From NCBI RefSeq assembly GCF_014207955.1, contig NZ_JACHLK010000006.1, positions 186,001 to 250,000 of the forward strand: DNA of 64,000 bases, in the 5' to 3' direction. Both the position numbers and the translations under genes were made by a program. Below, one piece after another: positions 44,763-53,573 of this stretch (positions are counted from its first letter, which is position 1; each line of letters starts with the position of its first letter). The notes under the pieces were generated by a model. That model did no database searches. It was given only the letters and a program-made list of their open reading frames with translations, and was not told the DNA's origin. This DNA comes from Acidovorax soli (GTDB taxonomy: Bacteria; Pseudomonadota; Gammaproteobacteria; Burkholderiales; Burkholderiaceae_C).

Positions 44763-47114
44763 CTAGGCGCTGGAGGCGGTGAGCTGGCGCGCCTGCCAGA
44801 CCAGAAAGTCCTCGGCACCCAGCGGGCGGCTGATGTGGTAGCCCTGGGCCTCGTCGCAGGACAGGGCGCGCAGCCGGTCCAGGATGGCCAGATTCTCCAC
44901 CCCCTCGGCCACCACCGTGAGCCCGAGGTTGTGTGCCAGGTCGATGGTGGAGCGCACGATCATCGCGTCGTCCTCGCCCGACTCCATGCCCATCACGAAG
45001 GATTTGTCGATCTTGAGTTCGTCCACCGGCAGGCGCTTGAGATAGGCCAGCGACGAGTACCCGGTGCCGAAGTCGTCGATGGAGAGCTTGAAGCCCTGCT
45101 CGGACAGGCGGTTGAGCATGGCTTCGGCGCGCAGGGGGTCATCCATGATGGCGCTCTCCGTGATCTCCAGGCAGAAGGCGCTGGCCTGAACGCCGTGGCG
45201 CGCCAGGATGGCGCCCAGCCGGGTGTGGAGTTCGGGGTCCAGCAGATCGCGCGTGGACAGGTTGACCGAGATGCGCAGCGGCATGGCTGCCGTGCGCGGG
45301 TCGGCCAGCAGGCGCGCCGTCTCCTCGAACATCCACAGCGTGAGCTGGCGCACAAAGCCCGTCTGCTCGGCAAACGGGATGAACTCCATGGGCGGCACCA
45401 GGCCGCGCCGGGGGTGCTGCCAGCGCACCAGGGCCTCGGCCGCCAGCCCGCCCTGCCCGTGCAGCGGCACCTTGGGCTGCAGGTACAGGCGCAGCTCGTC
45501 GTGCTCCACGGCACGGCGCAGTTCCGTCAGCAGCGACAGCGTCAGGGCGCTGGCCGAATCCAGGGATTCGTCGTAGCGCAAGGCACCGCTGAGCTTGCGC
45601 TTGGCGGCGTACATGGCGATCTCGGAGCGGCTGAGCAGCGTGTCGGCGTCCTCCGCATCCGCGGGCCAGCAGGCAAACCCCATGCCGGCGCTCAGGTCCA
45701 CGGTCTGGTCCTCGAAAGCCAGAGGCTCCTCGAACGACTGGGTGATGCGCTGGGCCACCGCATGGGCCCCCTTGGCATCGGTGCGCAGCAGCAGCATGGC
45801 GAATTCGTTGCCACCGAGCCTTGCCACCATGTCGCTATCGCCCGGCACCTGCTTTTGCAGGCGCTCGGCCACGGCCTGCAGCAGGCGGTCGCCGAAAGCA
45901 TAGCCCAGCACATCGTTCACGTGTTTGAAACGGTCCAGATCCAGCGTGAGCACCGTCAGGGGCCGCAGAGCGTCGCCCACCTGGGCGTCGATGGCATGCA
46001 CCACGGCCTCGCGAAAGCGCTCCCGGTTGGGCAGGCCGGTGAGCCGGTCCCAGTAGGCCAGGCGGCGGATCTCGGCCTGCTGGCTGCCAATGTCCAAACG
46101 CATGCGATCGAAGGAGCGAGCCAGGTTGCCGATCTCGTCCTTGCGATCGGTGTGACCCAGCGGCACCCCGTATTCACCCCGCGACAGGCGCTGTGTGGCG
46201 GCCAGCAGGGAACGCAGGGGCGTCGTCAGGCGCTGGGCCACCAGCCCGGTGCCGACCGCAAACAGCAGCACGCCCGCGACGGTGATGATGGCCAGCAGCA
46301 CCTGCAGCTGCTGGTACGGCGCGACCACCTCGTCCACCGAACGCAGCAGCAGGGTCTTCACCTCGTTGCCCGCGTTGCCCAGGGGGGCCTCGCGCGCCAG
46401 CAGCGTCCCTTCGCCGGTCTTCAGTTCCACCAGCGGCAGGCCCTGGCGGTGCAGGCTGGCCAACGCCGGGGCCGACAACGTGGTCACGGGCACCGACACA
46501 CTGCCATCCGCCGCCTGGACCACCACGGCCACCTGCACCGACAGCAGGCGCCGCATTTCCTCGGCCAGGGGCTGGCCGATGGGGAAACCCATCAGCACCC
46601 AGCCGATGACCACCGGCGCCCGCATGGGCACCATCACGAACTGGTAGGGCACGCCGGCCATCATCGCCACCTGGCTGCCCTGCGGCTGGGCGGCCAGCGG
46701 CGGCACGACCTGGCGCAGCGTTGCGGGAAAGTCCAGCATATCGTCCGACAGGCTGGCCGCGCGCAGCTCCAGGTTGGTGCCCAGCAGCGCTGTCACGGCC
46801 GCACCGATGCGATTGCCATGGTTTTCCAGCACCGACTGGATGGTTTCCTCGTCATCCGAATTGATGGCCGAGCGAAAGCCGTAGTCGGCCGCCAGCAGGG
46901 CTGAGCCCTGGCGCAGCTTCTCCGCATTCTGGTCCAGCAGGCGCCGCCAGACGTTCTCGTCGGTATCGAGGGCGCGCGCGATCTGGCTGCGTGCATTGCG
47001 CTCGATGGAGGCCCGCACCACCGCAAACCCGGCCGCCTGCACGATGAGCAGCAGCAGCAGCGAGATGCCCACCAGCCTCAGGATGAGGCTGCGCCGCAGC
47101 ACGGACAGGTTCAA
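44763..47114 (-). CDS. membrane GGDEF-EAL protein, probably a cyclic di-GMP phosphodiesterase
   Basis: A 783-aa protein with helix 1 (about 11-33), a large periplasmic sensor (about 34-265), helix 2 (about 270-292), HAMP (about 293-345), GGDEF and EAL domains. The GGDEF site reads GGNEF, so cyclase activity is doubtful. The EAL domain is intact: EALVRWQHPRRG, the EITESAIMDD loop, DDFGTGYSSLAYLK and VAEGVEN. It is the third gene of a coupled operon; its ATG overlaps the stop of the cupredoxin-like gene, suggesting that protein supplies the periplasmic signal. Confidence 0.9.
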   Translation of the reverse strand: MNLSVLRRSLILRLVGISLLLLLIVQAAGFAVVRASIERNARSQIARALDTDENVWRRLLDQNAEKLRQGSALLAADYGFRSAINSDDEETIQSVLENHGNRIGAAVTALLGTNLELRAASLSDDMLDFPATLRQVVPPLAAQPQGSQVAMMAGVPYQFVMVPMRAPVVIGWVLMGFPIGQPLAEEMRRLLSVQVAVVVQAADGSVSVPVTTLSAPALASLHRQGLPLVELKTGEGTLLAREAPLGNAGNEVKTLLLRSVDEVVAPYQQLQVLLAIITVAGVLLFAVGTGLVAQRLTTPLRSLLAATQRLSRGEYGVPLGHTDRKDEIGNLARSFDRMRLDIGSQQAEIRRLAYWDRLTGLPNRERFREAVVHAIDAQVGDALRPLTVLTLDLDRFKHVNDVLGYAFGDRLLQAVAERLQKQVPGDSDMVARLGGNEFAMLLLRTDAKGAHAVAQRITQSFEEPLAFEDQTVDLSAGMGFACWPADAEDADTLLSRSEIAMYAAKRKLSGALRYDESLDSASALTLSLLTELRRAVEHDELRLYLQPKVPLHGQGGLAAEALVRWQHPRRGLVPPMEFIPFAEQTGFVRQLTLWMFEETARLLADPRTAAMPLRISVNLSTRDLLDPELHTRLGAILARHGVQASAFCLEITESAIMDDPLRAEAMLNRLSEQGFKLSIDDFGTGYSSLAYLKRLPVDELKIDKSFVMGMESGEDDAMIVRSTIDLAHNLGLTVVAEGVENLAILDRLRALSCDEAQGYHISRPLGAEDFLVWQARQLTASSA

Positions 47115-47752
47115 GGTTGCAGCCCCGCCATGCGCACCGAGGCACTGGCCATGCCCGTGGCCGGCACGGTCAGTGCCTGCTCCAGGGCCGGCGCGCCCAC
47201 CGGCAGCCGGTGGTGCCAGGTGCGCAGCTTGTAGGTGCCAGGGGGCACATTGTCGATCTGCGCCTTGCCGGTGGCGGGCGAGCTGGCGTAGTAGGGTGTG
47301 TCCACCACGAGGATCCAGCCGGCCATCTGGTCATGGATGTTGCAGCCCAGCACCACCACACCGGCCTGGTCGAAGAGGACGGGCTTGCTCGGTGTTCCCG
47401 TATACAGCTTGAGTTCGAATTTCTTGGTGGGTGAAAAGGAATAGACATGGTGCCGCACCGTGTCGCGGTTGGGGAACAGCACCTCCGTGCCCACCGGGAT
47501 CACCATCGCCACCGGCACGAACTGGCGCTTCTCCTGTGCCATCTCCACACCGGGCTGGGGCTTGACCAGGCGCCTGGCCTCTGCCGATTCGAGGAACACC
47601 ACGGCATCGGCCAGGGGCTTGCCCGCCGCGTCGCTCAGGTCCACCTGCACCGAGGCGGCCTGCACCAGGCCCGCCATGGCCGCCACACAGCCCGCCAGCA
47701 CACGCCCGTGCACCCGCGAGCGTTGCCGCGCCAGGACGGGTTGCGCGCTCAT
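47111..47752 (-). CDS. periplasmic cupredoxin-like protein (often named methylamine utilization protein)
   Basis: A 213-aa secreted protein with a signal peptide (hydrophobic 17-32, AASVQV mature start). The mature part has a cupredoxin-like copper site: a His in TVRHHVYSFSP (His101/His102) and Cys137, His140, Met143 in VLGCNIHDQM. A carboxypeptidase-regulatory-like beta domain ends it. The database-style name is inherited; no methylamine genes are here. Start overlaps the DUF4394 stop and its stop overlaps the GGDEF-EAL start. Confidence 0.82.
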   Translation of the reverse strand: MSAQPVLARQRSRVHGRVLAGCVAAMAGLVQAASVQVDLSDAAGKPLADAVVFLESAEARRLVKPQPGVEMAQEKRQFVPVAMVIPVGTEVLFPNRDTVRHHVYSFSPTKKFELKLYTGTPSKPVLFDQAGVVVLGCNIHDQMAGWILVVDTPYYASSPATGKAQIDNVPPGTYKLRTWHHRLPVGAPALEQALTVPATGMASASVRMAGLQP

Positions 47753-48648
47753 GGTTCTATGGCCATGCCCGCGAGTGCCGCCCCGGTGCCGATCACGCCC
47801 AGCGAGGTGGCACGGCCGGTCGCCAGGTCCACCTTGTACAGGCGCGAGCGCGGATCGCCCGTCGTGCGCGCGGCCAGCAGGGCCACATTGCCCACATCGG
47901 AGATGTCGAAGGAGGCATCGGAGAGCGGCCCCAGGCCCAGGGGGCCGACGGTACGCAGCTGGCCGGTATTGGGTGAGACCACGGGCGTGGCGCCTTCGCG
48001 CGAGCCCTGCATCACCAGTGCGCCGCGGGCACGGTCGATGGCGTAGTTGGTGGTGATCTTGCTGTCCTGCGGGTTGTAGGTGTAGCCCGCAGCCACCACG
48101 TCAGGCACGCTGCCGACGTTGACGTCACCGGCCACATAGTGCAGCGCGGGGTCGGGCTGCACACCCGGCTGGGCAGGGTCGCCGTCGACCAGGGCCCCGG
48201 TGTCGGGATGCAGCCGCAGGTTGAGCCCGGAAGAGGACACCACGCGGATGCGGTCCGCCGCCGGGTTGAAATCGAAACCGAAGGACGCCCCGGTGAGCGG
48301 CACCGCGGCCGGGGCGGCGCCCACCGCCGTCAAGGCCCCGCTGGAGATGTCCAGTGTGTACAGGCGCCCGGCCTGCGACAGGGCATACAGCACGCCCTTG
48401 GCCACGCGGAAATCCACGCCGATCAAGCGCTCGCCGGAGGCCAGTCCCGTCACGCGCCGGCGCTCGAGGATGGTGTCGGGCCGGCGCGCATCGAACACGA
48501 TGAGTTCGTGGTCTGCCGTCACCGCCACAAGGCGTTCACGGCGCTCGGATGCATCGGGCATCGGGCCGCCGGTACAAGCGGCCAAACCCATCAGCACCAG
48601 AGTGCCCAGGACACCACGCAGATGAAGAGAGGTGTGGAAGCGGCTCAT
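47749..48648 (-). CDS. DUF4394 lipoprotein
   Basis: A 299-aa secreted protein with a lipoprotein signal (LMGLAACTGG, lipidated Cys about residue 25). The rest is a DUF4394 beta-propeller-like domain with repeated short strands: LVAVTADHELIVFDA, GVDFRVAKGVLYALSQAG, FGFDFNPAADRIRVVS, GYTYNPQDSKITTNYAID, then SRLYKVDLATG. Function unknown; homologues may bind extracellular ligands. First gene of the coupled operon leading to the GGDEF-EAL protein, so it may be an extracellular sensor part. Confidence 0.87.
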   Translation of the reverse strand: MSRFHTSLHLRGVLGTLVLMGLAACTGGPMPDASERRERLVAVTADHELIVFDARRPDTILERRRVTGLASGERLIGVDFRVAKGVLYALSQAGRLYTLDISSGALTAVGAAPAAVPLTGASFGFDFNPAADRIRVVSSSGLNLRLHPDTGALVDGDPAQPGVQPDPALHYVAGDVNVGSVPDVVAAGYTYNPQDSKITTNYAIDRARGALVMQGSREGATPVVSPNTGQLRTVGPLGLGPLSDASFDISDVGNVALLAARTTGDPRSRLYKVDLATGRATSLGVIGTGAALAGMAIEP

Positions 48649-49040
48649 GGAAGATCCTTTGCAGAAACTGTAACGGGTTTATACCCGATAGACCCTGGGC
48701 GTGGCGTATTACAGTGACCATGCATTCCCCTGGCCATCATCAAAAAAGATAGCGCCCATGCCAATGGATATGTGTAACAACGGACAGCTCCATGCCTGCC
48801 GGCAGGCCGGCATCCGTTGCCGCGAATGCGCCCGTCGTCCGTTTGCGGAAGAAACGCCCATTTGTAACAAGCCCTATGCTGGCGCTGCATGGGGCCATCC
48901 TGAAGCGTCATAACATTTTGTGACATTTATCCCTACACTGTGTATGCCCTCCTGCGCCACCAGCGTTGCCGGCCCTGCGCCTGCCTGGGCACCGTTATTG
49001 CTTCGTGCCACCCTATCGAATTCAACAGCCAAGGACCCCC
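48649..49040. other. 392-base gap between divergent genes with palindrome
   Basis: No credible gene. It must hold promoters for the DUF4394 operon (a TATAAA-like box near 48678 on the minus strand) and the chemotaxis receptor. It contains a 14-bp palindrome GCCTGCCGGCAGGC (48794-48807) and two TGTAACAA words (48773 and 48863). Base composition is lower in GC than the genes around. Confidence 0.5.
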
Positions 49041-50732
49041 ATGCCGGCCGCCTCGTCCCTCAAATCTCTGTCGATCTCCAGCCGCCTGGGCCTGGGTTTC
49101 GGCTGCCTGCTGGTGCTGCTGATCGCCGTGGCCGCCGTGGGCCAGTTCTCGGTCGGCAAGCTGCATGAGCACCTGCAGCAGGTCACCGGCGCGGGCGCCA
49201 CCAAGACCCGGCTGGTCAACGAGATGCTCGACAGCGTGAGCGCCATCGGCATCCAGAGCCGCTCGGCCGCCATGCTCAACGAGATCGACCCCAAGCAGGC
49301 CCGCGACCAGATCAAGAACGCCGAGAAATCCCTGCAGGGCTATGCCCGCCAGGAAGCCAGCCTGGCCGACCTGCTCAAGGCCGATGGCACGAGCGAGGCG
49401 GAGCGCAAGCTGCTGGCCGAGGCCCAGGAGCTGGGCCGCAAGACGCGCCCGGAACTGGATGCCGCGATGAAGGCCGCCGATGACGGCGACACCGTGAGCG
49501 CCACGCTGAACCTGATGACCAAGGTGGCCCCGCTGGAAGCCGCCTGGCGCGGCAAGCTGGCCCAATTGATCGAACTGCAGAACACCTTGAACAGCGAGGC
49601 CACGGCCTCGGCCGAGGTCACGCAGAGCCGCGCGCGCTGGACCGGCGGCCTGCTGGTGCTGCTGGCCATCGGCCTGGGGGCGTTGATCGCCTGGCGCATC
49701 ACCAGCAGCATCACGGCCCCCATCGGCCGCGCGGTCGTGGTGGCCGAGCGCATTGCGCGCGGCGACCTGACCTCGCAGGTGGAAGTGCGCATCCACGACG
49801 AGACCGGCCGCCTGCTCGAAGCCATCGCCGCCATGCAGGACCGCCTGCGCAGCCTGGTGGGCGATATCGGCGGCACGGCGGAATCCATCCTCGTGGCCAG
49901 TTCTGAAGTGGCCTCGGGCAACCTCGACCTGAGCCAGCGCACCGAGCAGACCTCGCACAACCTGCAGGGTGCCGCCAATGCCCTGGCCGACCTGACGGGC
50001 ACCGTGTCGCAGAGCGCCGATGCCGCACGCCAGGCCAACCAGTTGGCCTCCTCGGCATCGGAGGCGGCCACGCGCGGTGGCGAAGTGGTCTCGCAGGTGG
50101 TGCGCACCATGGACACCATCAGCGGCAGCTCGCGCAAGATTGCCGACATCACCAGCGTGATCGACGGCATCGCCTTCCAGACCAACATCCTGGCCCTCAA
50201 CGCCGCCGTGGAAGCTGCCCGGGCCGGGGAGCAGGGCCGCGGCTTCGCCGTGGTGGCCAGCGAGGTGCGCAACCTGGCCGGCCGCGCCGCCCAGGCGGCG
50301 CGGGAGATCAAGACCCTGATCGGCGCCAGCGTCGAGCATGTGCAGGAGGGCAGCACCCTGGTGAACCATGCGGGCAAGACCATCGAGGAGTTGGTGATGT
50401 CCGTGCGCCGCGTGTCCGACATCATGGGCGAGATCACCGCAGCGACGCAGGAGCAGAGCCAGCGCATCGGCGAGGTCAGCCAGTCCGTGGGCGCGCTCGA
50501 AGAGATGACACAGCAGAACGCCGCCCTGGTGGAGGAAGGCGCTGCCGCGGCCGACAGCCTCAAAGAGCAGGCCGGCCGCCTGACCCAGATGGTGCACACC
50601 TTCCGCCTGCGCCGCGACCGCGCCGATGACCGCGAATGGCAGGGCGCGCCCGAGGCCGTGGCAGCCGTTCCCGCGCCCGTCCCGGCGGTGGGCCAGCGCA
50701 AGCCCGGTCTCCCCGCCCTGCCGCGCGGCTAG
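49041..50732 (+). CDS. methyl-accepting chemotaxis protein
   Basis: A 563-aa receptor. Helix 1 (about 15-33), a four-helix-bundle periplasmic domain to about 190, helix 2 (about 198-217), HAMP ([20 protein letters not shown]), and a signalling domain whose hairpin tip reads [20 protein letters not shown] followed by [18 protein letters not shown] Pro/Ala tail ends it; there is no NWETF-type CheR tether. ATG 49041 with AAGGA; an upstream in-frame start is not needed. Its stop shares four bases (CTAG) with the convergent Crp-like gene. Ligand unknown. Confidence 0.94.
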   Translation: MPAASSLKSLSISSRLGLGFGCLLVLLIAVAAVGQFSVGKLHEHLQQVTGAGATKTRLVNEMLDSVSAIGIQSRSAAMLNEIDPKQARDQIKNAEKSLQGYARQEASLADLLKADGTSEAERKLLAEAQELGRKTRPELDAAMKAADDGDTVSATLNLMTKVAPLEAAWRGKLAQLIELQNTLNSEATASAEVTQSRARWTGGLLVLLAIGLGALIAWRITSSITAPIGRAVVVAERIARGDLTSQVEVRIHDETGRLLEAIAAMQDRLRSLVGDIGGTAESILVASSEVASGNLDLSQRTEQTSHNLQGAANALADLTGTVSQSADAARQANQLASSASEAATRGGEVVSQVVRTMDTISGSSRKIADITSVIDGIAFQTNILALNAAVEAARAGEQGRGFAVVASEVRNLAGRAAQAAREIKTLIGASVEHVQEGSTLVNHAGKTIEELVMSVRRVSDIMGEITAATQEQSQRIGEVSQSVGALEEMTQQNAALVEEGAAAADSLKEQAGRLTQMVHTFRLRRDRADDREWQGAPEAVAAVPAPVPAVGQRKPGLPALPRG

Positions 50733-51478
50733 GACGCGCCGGAAGCAGCGGCGCGCGGGTCCGCCAGCCGCTGGAAGATGCTGGACTGCAGCGCCGCGAG
50801 GTCGAGCACGCGCAGGCCTCCGTATTCGACGCGGATGGCCCCTTGCACCTCCAGCGCCGCCAGCGCCTCGTTCACGCGCTGGCGCGACAGCCCCACCAGG
50901 TAGGCCAGCTCCTGCTGCGTGATGCGCAGCACCTCGCCCACCCCGGGGTAGAGCACCGGGTTGAAGAGGGAGGCCAGGCTGCGCGCCACGCGCACGTCGG
51001 GATTGTTCAGGCGGTCGATCTCGCGTGCCGCGATGAACTGGCCCAGGCGCTCGTTGAGCTGGTTCATCACGAAGCGGTTGAAGCCGATGGAGTGGTCCAG
51101 CAGCCAGTGGAAGGTGTCGATCGGCAGGCCCGCCACGATGCTCTTGCGCAGCGCCTGGATGTTGTAGCGGTAGGGCTCGCGCTTCATGGCCGTGCCCTCG
51201 CCGAACCAGCCGCCGGGCGGCACGCCGGTATAGGTCATGGTCTGGCCCTGCGCGTTGTCGCTGCTCATCTTGAGCAGCCCCTCCACCACGCCGAACCAGT
51301 AGGTCACGGGCCGGCCCACGCGGCACACATAGTCGCCCGGAGCCGCGTCGCCCACCAGCAGCGCCGCCTCGGCACGTTCGCGCTCGGCCGGCTGCAGCTG
51401 CGTCAGCCAGGGGATGTTGGCCAGTTCGGCCTCTGTGGGCAGGCGCCGGCGCTGGTGCAGTGACAGGTCCTGGTTCAT
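50729..51478 (-). CDS. Crp/Fnr-family transcription regulator
   Basis: A 249-aa regulator. The cyclic-nucleotide-binding fold covers about residues 30-150 ([34 protein letters not shown]). The C-terminal helix-turn-helix is [24 protein letters not shown]. There are no N-terminal cysteine clusters, so no Fnr-type iron-sulfur sensor; the effector is unknown. Start ATG 51478. Divergent from the binding-protein gene at 51619 with 140 bp between, a likely target. Confidence 0.9.
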   Translation of the reverse strand: MNQDLSLHQRRRLPTEAELANIPWLTQLQPAERERAEAALLVGDAAPGDYVCRVGRPVTYWFGVVEGLLKMSSDNAQGQTMTYTGVPPGGWFGEGTAMKREPYRYNIQALRKSIVAGLPIDTFHWLLDHSIGFNRFVMNQLNERLGQFIAAREIDRLNNPDVRVARSLASLFNPVLYPGVGEVLRITQQELAYLVGLSRQRVNEALAALEVQGAIRVEYGGLRVLDLAALQSSIFQRLADPRAAASGAS

Positions 51479-51618
51479 GGGGCTCGGTGGCGGAATGCGT
51501 GAGGGAATACCACGATGCGAATTGTCGCCGCAACGATAGATTTTCACCAATCGGCTGCGGATGATGGCCTTCCGAGGGGACCCGGGCCCCCATTCCAAGC
51601 GTACGGAGACATCACGAC

Positions 51619-52788
51619 ATGACGACAGGCGGTATCCACCCCACCCAGCCGGCGCTGCGCCGGCGCACCCTGCTGGCCGGCGCCATCGCCCTGCCGCTGG
51701 CACACTGGGGCAGCAGCCGTGCCCTGGCACAGGACGCACCCATCCGCATCGGCCAGTCCACCGCTCTCACCGGCCCCCTGGGCGATCTGGGCTCGGCCAT
51801 GCACCAGGGCGCCAAGGCGGCCTTTGCCGGTATCAACGCCAAGGGCGGCGTCCATGGCCGCAGCATCGAGCTGACCACGCTGGACGATGCCTACGAAGTG
51901 CCCAAGGCCCTGGCCAATGTGGACAAGTTCCTGGCCGATGCGGGCAACTTCGCCCTCTTCAACTGCATGGGCACGCCCATGATCGAGGCCATGCTGCCCA
52001 AGGTGGTCGAGAGCGGCGTGCCCTTCTTCGCGCCCTTCACCGGCGCCTTGCTGAGCCGCACGAAGAGCGCGCGCAGCGTGTTCAACATCCGCGCCAGCTA
52101 CGCCGACGAGGCCGAGAAGCTCGTGCAGCACCTGTCCACCATCGGCATCCAGCGCATCGGCATCGTCTACCAGAACAACTCCTTCGGCAAGGAAGTCTTC
52201 AGCGCCGCCGAGCAGTCCATGGGCCGGCTCAAGCTGCCGGCCGCGGTGACCGTGACGGTGGAGAGCAATGCTTCGGACGCCGGTGCAGCGGCGGCCAAGC
52301 TGGCAGGCGCCGACCTGGAGGCCATCGTCATCGGCCTGGCGGGCAAGCCCACGCTGGAGTTCGTGAAGGCCTTCCGCGCGCTCAAGCGCGGCGTGACGCT
52401 GTATGCCCTGTCGGTCATGGGCACGCCCGCCACGGTGAAGGCCCTGGGCGCCGACGCCACGGGCATGGCCATCTCGCAGGTCGTGCCCCTGCCCTCCAAC
52501 GTGGTGATGCCGGTGGTGCGCGATTTCCAGGCCGCGTGGAAGGCTTCGGGCGCCACGGCCGAACCCTCGCACCTGGCGCTGGAGGGCTATCTCAATGCGC
52601 GCGTGTTTGCCGAAGCGCTGCAGCGCGCGGGCCGCAATCCGACGCGCGCCGCCTTCATCGACGCCACCTGGAACCTCAAGAAGTGGGATCTGGGCGGCTT
52701 CGAGGTCAACGCCAGCACCCCAGACCGCAATGCCTCGCGCTTCGTCGAGCTCACCCTGATCGGCCGCGACGGGCGCTTCCTGCGCTAG
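51619..52788 (+). CDS. Liv-type (amino-acid/organic-acid) periplasmic binding protein with Tat signal
   Basis: A 389-aa receptor of the Leu/Ile/Val-binding family. A twin-arginine type signal (LRRRTLLAGAIALPLA) precedes the mature domain: IRIGQSTALTGPLGDLGSAM, RGVTLYALSVMGTP and the LEGYLNARVFAEAL helix. No permease is adjacent; the closest Liv transporter is 55565-63009, which has its own binding protein, so this may be an alternative receptor. Divergent from the Crp/Fnr gene, its likely regulator. Confidence 0.87.
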   Translation: MTTGGIHPTQPALRRRTLLAGAIALPLAHWGSSRALAQDAPIRIGQSTALTGPLGDLGSAMHQGAKAAFAGINAKGGVHGRSIELTTLDDAYEVPKALANVDKFLADAGNFALFNCMGTPMIEAMLPKVVESGVPFFAPFTGALLSRTKSARSVFNIRASYADEAEKLVQHLSTIGIQRIGIVYQNNSFGKEVFSAAEQSMGRLKLPAAVTVTVESNASDAGAAAAKLAGADLEAIVIGLAGKPTLEFVKAFRALKRGVTLYALSVMGTPATVKALGADATGMAISQVVPLPSNVVMPVVRDFQAAWKASGATAEPSHLALEGYLNARVFAEALQRAGRNPTRAAFIDATWNLKKWDLGGFEVNASTPDRNASRFVELTLIGRDGRFLR

Positions 52789-52800
52789 GACCTGAAGCGG

Positions 52801-53568
52801 TCACTGCGGCGCCACCGCGTAGCGGTAGCCGCGGAACGACCAGACCGTGCGGCCCTGCTCGATGCGTTCGAGCTTGAGCCCCGGTGCGGCCTGGTCCCCC
52901 TCCTGCAGCACCTGGCCATTGACGATGGCCATGCGGTGGGCGGGATTGCTCGAGTAGGTGGCGCCCGTGACCTGGAGCACCGGCAGTTGTTCGCGCACCG
53001 AGGGCGGCAACTCGTTCTGGGCAAAGACGGGACCATTGGCAGGCGCCGCGGGAGCAGCCACCGCCGCAGGACTGGGCGCAGGGGGCGCGGCTTCACGCCG
53101 GGCAGGCTCGGCCTCGCGCACCGGCCGCTCGCGCACGGGCTCGGCCGCACGCTTGGGCGCCACGGGCCGTGGCTCCACCGTGGACGCGACCACAGGCTGG
53201 GTGGGTGCAGGGGCTGGCAGTGGTGCTGGTGCGACCGTGGCCGCCGGCACGGGGGGCGGCACCGCCAGGGGCGCGACCACGGCCGGCGCTGGCGGTGCCG
53301 GCGCAGGGGCCACCGGTGGGGCCACGGCGACAGCCGCCGTGCCGGCGGGAGCACCGCCGCCCGCAGGCCGCTGCATGGCCCACCAGGTCCCACCCGCCGC
53401 GAGGGCGGCCACGGCCAGCACGGCCGTTCCCACCAGCACCAGGTTGGCAGGAGCGGGCCGCTCTGCGGGCGCGCCCCCCGCCGGCATGGCCTGCGTATGG
53501 ATGCCCGGCACGGCACCCCGGCCCCGCTCGGCTTCTGCGCGCCGCAGCGCATCAAGGATGTAGGACAT
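52801..53568 (-). CDS. gspB: GspB-type general secretion accessory protein
   Basis: A 255-aa inner-membrane protein. The N-terminal motif MSYILDALRRAEAERGRG is diagnostic for GspB/ExeB. One membrane helix (about 43-61) is followed by a long Pro/Ala periplasmic arm (about 65-185). The C-terminal domain is GspB-like (LPVLQVTGATYSSNPAHRMA; VNGQVLQEGD). With GspA it would help insert the type II secretin through the cell wall. It begins five bases after the gspA stop. Confidence 0.88.
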   Translation of the reverse strand: MSYILDALRRAEAERGRGAVPGIHTQAMPAGGAPAERPAPANLVLVGTAVLAVAALAAGGTWWAMQRPAGGGAPAGTAAVAVAPPVAPAPAPPAPAVVAPLAVPPPVPAATVAPAPLPAPAPTQPVVASTVEPRPVAPKRAAEPVRERPVREAEPARREAAPPAPSPAAVAAPAAPANGPVFAQNELPPSVREQLPVLQVTGATYSSNPAHRMAIVNGQVLQEGDQAAPGLKLERIEQGRTVWSFRGYRYAVAPQ

Positions 53569-53573
53569 GGGGA

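Noticed and set aside
43581..46904. An 1107-codon open frame on the plus strand
   Set aside because: It is antisense to the pseudouridine synthase and GGDEF-EAL genes; its His/Gln/Arg-rich product is typical of reverse-complement frames in high-GC DNA.
48794..48807. 14-bp palindrome as part of a cyclic di-GMP riboswitch before the chemotaxis receptor
   Set aside because: The conserved core sequences of GEMM riboswitches are not present; only the palindrome remains.
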